NCBI GenBank assembly: GCA_964059195.1 | Contig: CAXKWD010000001.1 | Span: 221,534,484 to 221,598,483, forward strand | Origin: Ectobius pallidus | Taxonomy: Eukaryota; Arthropoda; Insecta; Blattodea; Ectobiidae | Direction: 5' to 3' | Length of the DNA stretch: 64,000 nt | Shown here: in pieces, positions 57,086-64,000 of the stretch | Position numbering within the stretch: the first letter of the stretch is position 1 | Layout: each line of letters opens with the position of its first letter | The notes under the pieces: model-generated | Databases searched by the model: none | What the model saw: only the letters and a program-made list of their open reading frames with translations | What the model was told of the DNA's origin: nothing | Position numbers and translations under genes: made by a program

Positions 57086-57245
57086 AGACCTTTATTCTTC
57101 CGTAAGCCCTGCTTAATGAATAAATCTGGAGCTTAACTTGGAAATCAATTAAAAAAATACATATTGTGCATATCATAATTGCAATGATAACTGATTAAAC
57201 AAGAACATACTGGCACTTTGTTACATCAGTTTACCTGATTTTATT
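56174..57245 (+). repeat. interspersed repeat family A, copy 6 (three monomers, SINE inside)
   Basis: Starts ATTATTAAGTGCCAGTATGG and ends CATACTGGCACTTTGTTACA then ACCTGATTTTAT, so it is full length. Three monomers (56225-56400, 56401-56560, 56561-56700). SINE S1 is inserted at 56854-57083 in the motif ACTAGAC. The sub-variant sequence AATAAATCTGGAGCTTAACT is shared with copy 3. Confidence 0.85.
56854..57083 (+). mobile_element. SINE S1 (short form) with A45 tail
   Basis: Head TGGTGGACAAGATGGTAACG, box B GGTTCAAATCCCG, ending in an uninterrupted run of 45 A (57039-57083). ACTAGAC on both sides (56847-56853 and 57083-57089) is the likely target duplication. Confidence 0.85.
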
Positions 57246-57911
57246 GATAAACAATTTCTGTTCTGTTTTGAAAATGGTTGACAAAATATAAGCACTTTGT
57301 AGCAAAACAGTTATTTATATAACAATAGATATATGTTTGCAATATATGCAACAAGTGGTTTCGTACTCACTAACAAGTGTTCTTAGGTGAAGATAAAAAC
57401 TACAATTATAAAAGTACACAAAGAACCAAGAAGACAATCAAAACACAATTTGATGTTTTGATTTTTCTTATCTTTTCTGATGGTTTATTCTATGATCTCT
57501 GATAGTTTTAGGAACGAGTCGCGACCCACCGGTTGGGAACCGCTGCAGTATATAATTGGTTCTATTAAAAAAAATATTTTCGTTCATTCGCAGTCTTGAA
57601 CCTACTGATAAACTCGTAAACTCTCGTGGGATTACCTATGATAAGAATGTAGGTACAGCTTCATGACCGCCATGCCGAATTTCATGAGATTTTCTCTTCC
57701 TCTGTCATCTAAAGCGAATTTTTAACTTTATTGACTGTTAGTGAATGAAAACATCAGGACAGGAAACACATCTTGATGAGTCAGGACAGGTTCGATCCAA
57801 GACTCCGGAGACCGATCAGACGAGTGAAAAAACTCAGACAAGACAAGACAGGGGTAGACAATGCCTGTGCTTTTAATCTGAAGACTGTACTGGCCTATGG
57901 ACAGATAACTA
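57246..57911. other. unassigned DNA
   Basis: No gene or repeat boundary recognised. Confidence 0.35.
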
Positions 57912-58790
57912 ATGATGGTTTCACGGGCTATAAGCCGAGTAAAAGGATATATTTAGGACCCTATGTGATACTGTAAAGAATACACTGTTGTCATGACAAC
58001 TGAATGAGGTTTCTTTTTTTTTTTTTTTTTGCATAATATTCTCAGAAATTATATAATTTTCAAGGGAAGGTGAAGTTTGTTTGAATTTTAATGTTGACCG
58101 CATTACTTCCCGGGCTTAACAGGGTATGTGTGCAAAATTTCGTGTAAATTGGTAAAGAAATGTAGATTTGTATAAGGAACAAACATACATACATACATAC
58201 ATACATACACACTTTCGATTTTATATATTAGATTTCGCGGAATCGAGTAAATTTCGCGGATTCAATTTGGATTCAATTTGGTTCATATTGGTGTTTTAAG
58301 CACATAAAAGCTAAATATAGCTAAGGGAGGTTGTTTTCTAAAATTTCTCGCTTATCGTTGTTACCAAAAAATACGGCCTCTAGATATATTGTATCCAAGC
58401 TTTCGGTCGCTGACATCTCTGCGGCCTTCCTCAGGGAAATGAGTGTAGAAAAATGGATGAGAGAGCTTATATATGTTTTTGAGTGAAAATGAAATTGTGT
58501 GGTTGGAGGAAATGGGTTGGAGTGTATCGGCCAATCAGAAAGCAGGAATTTTGTTTATTGTAAAAACATTGAAGATGCAATCGGTCCATATCAGGACCAG
58601 TGGGAGAAAAATGAAGGTTAACAATATGGGTCAAAGCAGAGTGGGATAATCGATGTAAAAATGTAATTTTTCTACACTCTCTGAGGAAGGCCGCAGAGAT
58701 GTGAGCGACCGAAAGCTTGGATGCAATATATTCTTTTACTCGGCTTATAGCCCGTGAAACCATCATTAGTAATCAACGCCGAGAAAGCTT
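57912..58790. mobile_element. Penelope-like terminal fragments in inverted arrangement
   Basis: GATGGTTTCACGGGCTATAA at 57912 recurs inverted near 58765. CTGAGGAAGGCCGC…GCGACCGAAAGCTTGG occurs forward at about 58678-58720 and inverted at 58390-58436. CTGANGA, then a hairpin, then GAAA is again a hammerhead-like signature seen at PLE ends. X-box-like palindrome 7 (GTTGTCATGACAAC) is at 57987-58000. At 58183-58208 is a (CATA)n run, and 58032-58095 resembles the Helitron piece at 10190-10250. Confidence 0.5.
58183..58208. repeat. (CATA)n microsatellite
   Basis: Six ACAT units followed by ACACACTTTCG, a form often found at the 3' end of insect retroposons. Confidence 0.9.
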
Positions 58791-59400
58791 CAAGTCTTAC
58801 GTATAGACAGATAAGTAGGAGTTTGATTTGCAAACATTAAGGCTAGGATTTTGACTAACCGTAAAATTACCAAAAATTACTGTTGAAAAGAGGTACTTTT
58901 TTTTACCTAATATGCTGAAAAAAAGCCCTAAAATTATTTTATAATTACCTAAATAGTATATTGCGTTACAAGTGCCGTAAGGCATGCATACGGATCGAGG
59001 AAATAGTTTGAAAGAACGAGGCGCCGAGTTTTTTCAATTTTCCGAGATCCGTTATGCGCTTACGGCACGAGTATTGCATGCTATTTTTTGCACGATGATT
59101 ATTTATATCAATTTAATTATATTAATTGAGATATTACCTGAAAATATTATGTATATAAATTATTGAAGATAGATGTTTATTTCAGAAAGTGATTCGCATG
59201 TGTTTGTTGTTATGGGAACCGAATATTTGTCCTCGGGGGGCCTTGTCTATAAAGGTTTGTATTATGATGTGCCGTAAGTAAATTCTTACAGCCCATAGCA
59301 ACAAGATTGCGTGCGGGAATGTCAACTTACGATCCACGACAACAACATTAGTAAATACCACCAATTAGTTAAGTCGTGCAAAAAATTAATTCAATATTTA
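58791..59400. other. unassigned DNA
   Basis: Weak X-box look-alike GTTGTTATGGGAAC at 59206. No gene recognised. Confidence 0.35.
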
Positions 59401-60545
59401 CCGAACGAAGTGGCCGAGAAGTTAACGTCTTGGTCTCGCATTCGGGAGTTCCCAGGTTCAAATCCCGTGGCCGGCCAATTAGGCCTATACATTTTTTTTC
59501 ACGGTTTCCCTAGATTGTATATTTTCCATGCATTGGATATTTTCTTACCAAGACTCATCCTCGCTGTTTTATCCTGTGTCATATTCATTTCAATTAAGTT
59601 GAAATTACTAGCACCATAAAACGCATAAACAGTTGAAAATAGTTGAGCATCGATAGTTGTCTGGCTACTAGAGTACATACTACCCGCGCGCCACTTCTTG
59701 GTCGCTGGATTTACGGGGAAGTGAAGGTCGGGGGGAACAAAACAAAGCTATTCCGCCAGTCTTTCTGCAGTGTTGTCAACCAAAGAAATAACGTTTCAGC
59801 AGAATCGCGCGTATGGTATTTTATGTAGTGACTGTAATATACAACGATTTTAATGCAGTCCAGTAATATAACGTGGTGACGGTATTGCGTAACAATTAAT
59901 TACACGTCATAAGGGTTTGGTTATCAAATAAGTCATCGAATAAGAATATTATTCATAATATAGGCTCAATATTTTTACACTGGATGACTAATTTTAAGCA
60001 TAAAGAAGAATCTTAGCAGAACATGCTTCACCATTTCGTGTTATAAAACGTAAGAGAGGTAAGGCATCTAAAAGTGGAGAAAGCTATAGGCCTAATTTTA
60101 AACGTATTTAATACAAATTGTGAAAAGTTCGCTCAACTTTCAGTCCATGAAATTGACATCAGAGTTCACGGGATCGTCAGAAATTAGCTCATTCGGAATT
60201 CTTAAAGAGGTGTGGAAAGTGTTGGATGTACAATGAAGTGTTTGTGAAATCAGCAGTTCGAAAGATTGTATTTTTTCCCATAACTCCATGCGTCAGAAAA
60301 GACAATGTCAATAAATAAATAAGAATCCTGAGACAGAATGAAAGCTTAGTATTGAAGCCACTAGATGTCAGGGTGTATAGCGTACTTCGTGTTTCAATGT
60401 TGTCAGCTCTACCTATTAAGTTGAACGAAACCTACCGAATGAGGACTAGGGAGCCGAGCGCTCAAGAAATCGCGCGCGGGTAGTACAGAAGCTGAATTCC
60501 TGAAATGGCTTCGATGATCAAAGGAGTATATTTGCTGAATTGAAA
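59401..60545 (+). mobile_element. SINE S1 split by a large inverted-repeat element
   Basis: Head GTGGCCGAGAAGTTAACG (box A), CAGGTTCAAATCCCGTGG (box B). The body decays after about 59610. The family 3' end reappears at 60490-60545 (GAAGCTGAATTCCTGAAATG, then GGAGTATATTTGCTG), after the element at 59678-60485. Confidence 0.65.
59678..60485. mobile_element. 808-bp element with GC-rich inverted termini
   Basis: Ends TACTACCCGCGCGCCACTTC and, inverted, TACTACCCGCGCGCGATTTC. GTACA stands at each side but offset, so the target duplication is unresolved. No coding region; superfamily not assigned. Confidence 0.6.
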
Positions 60546-60661
60546 GAGAAAAAAAAACCTAAATTTACTTAGCGGAATAAGAGATCTTTTAATATTTAGT
60601 GTAGTATTTTCATAGATATCATAAAAAGAATATGAATTAAAAGTATAAAAAAAAACTTCAG

Positions 60662-60765
60662 ACCTCCAGCATGGTCTCGTCGTTAAGGTCGCTGGCTACG
60701 GATCAGCAGGCTCGCGTTCGATTCCCGGTACCTCGGATTTCTCAAGGGATGTAGCGCCACAGCGT
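60662..60765 (+). mobile_element. tRNA-derived SINE S3, internally shortened
   Basis: Box A GGTCTCGTCGTTAAGGTCGC region, box B GCGTTCGATTCCCGG, then a direct jump to GGATGTAGCGCCACAGCG, the family 3' end. Confidence 0.8.
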
Positions 60766-60794
60766 TGTTTTAAAAACAGTCTGTAAACATACTT

Positions 60795-61075
60795 GCTTAC
60801 TCACTCAATGGCAATAGACAATTCCTCAGCAAGCTAAAGGAATATTATCTGTTTTATGGAACCCGAAGGTTCATTGCCGCGCTTACCTGAACCCGCCATT
60901 CAACCCTATTCTGTGCTGACTCCATCCAACCATCCCCCGCAAACTCTACTTCCCTTACATCTAGCCTAATATTGTCCTCCCACTTACGTCTAGGTCTTCC
61001 AAGTAGTCTCTTCCCTTCGGGTCTCCCAGTCAATACTTTTGAGATTTATCTTTCCTCCCCCATGTCCAGCCATTC
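60795..61075 (-). pseudogene. LINE C-terminal relic (family of 24484)
   Basis: Antisense. Begins with the family 3' end GGCAATAGACAATTCCTCAG and continues through the RRKWEDNIRLDVRE-like coding block; truncated at about 61075. Confidence 0.8.
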
Positions 61076-61082
61076 TGGCACA

Positions 61083-61092
61083 ATAATAATAA

Positions 61093-61128
<36 letters not shown>
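61083..61128. repeat. (AAT)n microsatellite
   Basis: About 15 AAT units directly after the LINE relic. Confidence 0.95.
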
Positions 61129-61238
61129 TTACCGAGCGAATTTTACTCTACCGTTAGGCATTTCGTCTGTTTTTCTATTTGTTTGTTACGCAGTTACAAC
61201 CAAACGCAATCTCCATTTTCTCCTAATTTTGCAAACAC

Positions 61239-61763
61239 AGGAGTGCCCACGGGGGGGGGGGGGGTTAAGACGCAGATTGCGTCATTAAAATTTCTGGGGG
61301 GGGGGCAATATCGTTTTATGAATTTTCTGGGGGTTGGGTTGAAAATTGTTGCAAAATTAGCGTCTGGTAAACAAATTTCCTAACTAGTTTTTCTGTGCGA
61401 TAATAGCGTAAAATGTGATTTTCATTAGTTCAATATTTAAAAACTTTCTGGGAATGGACCCCCGACCCCCTTTTTGTGGGGGGGTATTCCAAACCTCCCC
61501 CCCCCCACACTTTCGACCCTTCCCGCAATTATATTCTGGCTACGTCATTGTTGCACTTATTATATTATTAATATAAAGTTACAAAGTGGCCCAAGAAGTT
61601 AAAGCGACAAAAAATAAATTAATTTAAAGAAATCCCCCCCCCCCAGTAAATATCATATGGGCGCCCTTGTCGACAGCCAATCAGGTTGGGGGGTGACCAA
61701 TGAAGTTTGGGGGGTGAGTCATGAAGTTTGGGGGTGAGTCATGAAGTTTGGGGGGCACCCCTG
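61239..61763. mobile_element. G-rich hAT-like element with 8-bp TSD
   Basis: GCAAACAC at 61231-61238 and 61764-61771. Right end inverted reads CAGGGGTGCCC, left AGGAGTGCCC (first C lost). Interior has many runs of 5-14 G or C and three tandem copies of about 21 bp, AGTTTGGGGGGTGAGTCATG, at 61700-61757. Confidence 0.85.
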
Positions 61764-61771
61764 GCAAACAC

Positions 61772-62347
61772 TTTTTTTAAAGTAATTAAAAACGACGTAT
61801 GTGCAAGTATTTTTAATTTTTGATTCCGTTTAAAGATGAAGCTACTATTGACAGAACTACCAGCAATAGTAACAGCATATTCCTGCTCTACATCTTGCAT
61901 AAGAAGATGCCAATCTCCACAAAACATCTCTCCACACATGGAAATAATGCCTTGCCAGAAAGACACCGTAGGAGTCCCTCAGAGCTGGGGTCAGGAGGTG
62001 CCGAATGTGACCCTTGGCGGCGGGTTTTTTTCCCTTTGTGATGTCGCAGAGCGACTTTTGGCTTGACAGCGGACACGGTTGCCATGGATACCCTTGTAGT
62101 GCCGACCGACAGAACCGGTTCTCCTCTTGTTTATACCATATCCTCGTATTCTTTGAACTGAGTTATTTTGTGATCACTTCTCTTATTTTCCTTTTAACTT
62201 ATCCTAATTTATCTTTTATCTCTGTTCTCATTTTGGACCCGAATTTCGTTCTTTCCCAAAATATGTACAAAATTTTATCGTAAGTAATCCCACGAGAGTC
62301 GACGAGTTCATAGATAGATTTGCGACTGCGAAATTATATGTATTAAA
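61772..62347. other. unassigned DNA
   Basis: Overlapping short frames on both strands without a domain. GTTGCCATGGATAC at 62078-62091 is an X-box look-alike with one end mismatch. Confidence 0.35.
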
Positions 62348-63376
62348 TCTATCTATGTTAATAAAAATGAATTACCAAATGGTTGTTGCCGCATCACTTG
62401 AGAACGGCTCGACCGATTTGGCTGATTTCTTTTTTATAGTGTTTGTAATTGTCAGGACAAGGTTTGTATGAAAGAAAATTTTTGGAAAATCCACGGGAAA
62501 AGTCGGAAATGTGAAATGAGGCACAGTTAGAGAGTTCTGATGTCAATTGTTTACATAACGAAAGTATTCTTTACGGTGTTCACATAGGGCTTTGGAAACT
62601 ATATTATAATACTGGGTTTTAACAAATTCTGATACTATCGATGTATTTAATATATAATTGTGAAAATAATTCTTGAAGAACAAAATCCACGAAAATAAAG
62701 CCGTCACATGACTTTCTCTACCCTCGACAGGGAAAATATAATTTTCTCACTTCACATTTTGATGTTGAATAAGCGATCGTATAGCAGGGACAACTTAAGT
62801 GTGTGCCAGTGAGCATGCTCTATCGGAAGTCGGTAACAAATCCTATCCACTGATACGTCACTCATAGCTGTAGGCTTTGTATTAGTTGAGAAATAGGTCT
62901 AAGGATGTTTATCAGAGGCCCTAAGCATCTAAAAGAAGACAAAATGGGATGGAACATTTTCAGTCCTACGCGCGCAATATATTATGTCCCAGGTTTTTGG
63001 GAAGGAAAGTGATATTGATTTTTTTTTTACTTCAGCCCAGAAACGGTTGTATGGTAATATGAGAGTGAGAAATACGATTTTCTGTCAAGACAATAGGCCT
63101 ACAATCTTATGTAACCGGAATGTCTTTTTCTTATTATTTGCACTCCTCCCAGACATGGTGTGTAGAAGCAATGGAATGCAACATTCGACATCCTCCAAGA
63201 GCCATAAAAAGCTATATCTACCGTTTTCTGTGGGAATAGTCTGAGTGCCATATGTCGTTCTTCCTCATTTCGAATTCTACAAACATATTATATAAGGTCC
63301 TAGAGTTTCAACCTCGAAAGTCCTCCATAAGTTAATTTCATATTACAAAATACAAAACCCGGGCCATTTAAGCTAG
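62348..63376 (+). mobile_element. non-autonomous Helitron, family B relative
   Basis: Starts A|TCTATCTATGTTAATAAAAA and ends ACCCGGGCCATTTAAG-CTAG|T. The 3' hairpin is decayed (GGGCCATTT instead of GGGCGAAGCC). The 3' half matches 1765-2240 in reverse (ACTTTCTCTACCCT, CATATTATATAAGGTCCTAG). The 5' part carries ACGGCTCGACCGATTTGGCT, a phrase common in insect Helitron-like repeats. No Rep/helicase. Confidence 0.75.
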
Positions 63377-63454
63377 TTATATAAGTTATATATATATTTT
63401 AAAAAAATACTTATACTGAAGATATTTCAAAGATCCTATATTATGTTGTTCACA

Positions 63455-63760
63455 TGATATTAACAAACTCACAGAAAAATAATCACTCAGAAATATCTAT
63501 ATTGGTGGAAGCTATCAGGGAAACGGTTGTTCAGTGAATGAAACGTGGCAGCCATTTTGAAACGATAATTACCCGTAACTGTAACAGTTTGATTAATTTT
63601 GAAAATAGCTTGCAAGTGTAGATGTAGTCAGTAAAGAGTATGTCACATTGCAAGATTGTAGAGCAATTCATTGCTGAGGAAAAAAATAATGAAATTCACA
63701 TATTTCTCACCAATGAATTTCATCGAAAGCTGTATGTCTCCCCCCTTAAAAAATAATTTC
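63455..63760 (+). repeat. dispersed repeat X, copy 2
   Basis: Matches 18372-18600 and then 19262-19343 with no gap between them. Confidence 0.7.
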
Positions 63761-64000
63761 AACACTTTTTATGGAAAGTGATGCTTTCTAAAAAGAATTT
63801 CTTCACATCCCTGTTTAAAATAAATGGATAAATCCAACAAACAACTCATAAAAATTCGAAACAAATACAAGCACTGGTTGCTGAGGAAAGGTAAACAAAA
63901 ATGTAGTTTTGGGGAATCTTGCGACAAGTTCAAGTTTACCTTTTTAGAGTCAGTCTGCTCTATCCTGTCACAAACATTTAAGAAAGGGATGAAAGTACTC
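63761..64000. other. unassigned DNA at the window edge
   Basis: Nothing recognised. Confidence 0.3.

Noticed and set aside
1..64000. CRISPR arrays, operons or prokaryotic features
   Set aside because: No spaced identical short repeats; coding density, microsatellites, SINEs and Helitrons show animal nuclear DNA.
1..64000. Endogenous viral sequence
   Set aside because: No frame resembling a viral capsid, polymerase or LTR retrovirus gene was noticed in the open frames available.

Overview
The window looks like gene-poor, repeat-saturated nuclear DNA of an insect. A cockroach or termite (Dictyoptera, possibly Periplaneta-like) is my best guess. The guess rests on the very frequent hexamer AGGCCT, on tRNA-derived SINEs with long low-identity bodies, and on the LINE C-terminal protein motifs; it is inference, not identification. 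I find no convincing host protein-coding gene, tRNA gene, rRNA or CRISPR array. Almost every short open frame is chance or a relic of a transposable element (TE). The window could be intergenic or inside a very long intron; two splice-like signals (near 34.61 kb and 46.10 kb, + strand) would fit an intron.

Layout. 0-12 kb: Helitron (1765-2576), SINEs, a hAT-like element splitting a SINE (4860-5355), a mariner foldback enclosing a LINE relic (6646-7952), a composite Helitron (9878-10608). 12-27 kb: hAT-like elements with TAGG-type termini, chimeric Helitrons (15869-16705, 26248-27137), a mariner foldback (17466-18179), a 716-bp tandem duplication carrying a SINE (21246-22676), a Tigger/pogo-like element (23103-23857), a LINE relic split by a small inverted-repeat element (24484-25384). 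27-41 kb: a hAT-like element, a Penelope-like element with a readable GIY-YIG endonuclease domain (29145-31650), another composite Helitron, a tRNA-SINE split by a hAT-like MITE with an 8-bp target duplication (37773-38305), a LINE C-terminal relic (40391-40993). 41-52 kb: a TTAA-flanked element holding a SINE, Tc1/mariner elements nested two deep (47097-48592), and a 1.8-kb hAT-like element holding a TA-flanked MITE (49311-51081). 52-64 kb: a third composite Helitron just before 52.5 kb, two inverted Helitron heads, Penelope-like terminal fragments, a G-rich hAT-like element with an 8-bp duplication, and an autonomous-looking-sized but non-coding Helitron (62348-63376).

How they fit together. 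The window records layered insertion: many elements can be ordered in time because one interrupts another and leaves a target duplication. Three patterns recur. (1) Helitrons with borrowed or doubled termini occur as several copies with the same structure, so the composites themselves moved. (2) Mariner elements repeatedly appear as palindromes made from the transposase 3' end. (3) Two copies of one interspersed family share the same SINE insertion. Separately, seven close matches to the RFX X-box palindrome lie between 42.4 and 58.0 kb, mostly outside recognisable repeats, far above rough chance expectation. All coordinates of degenerate elements are read by eye and are approximate at their ends.
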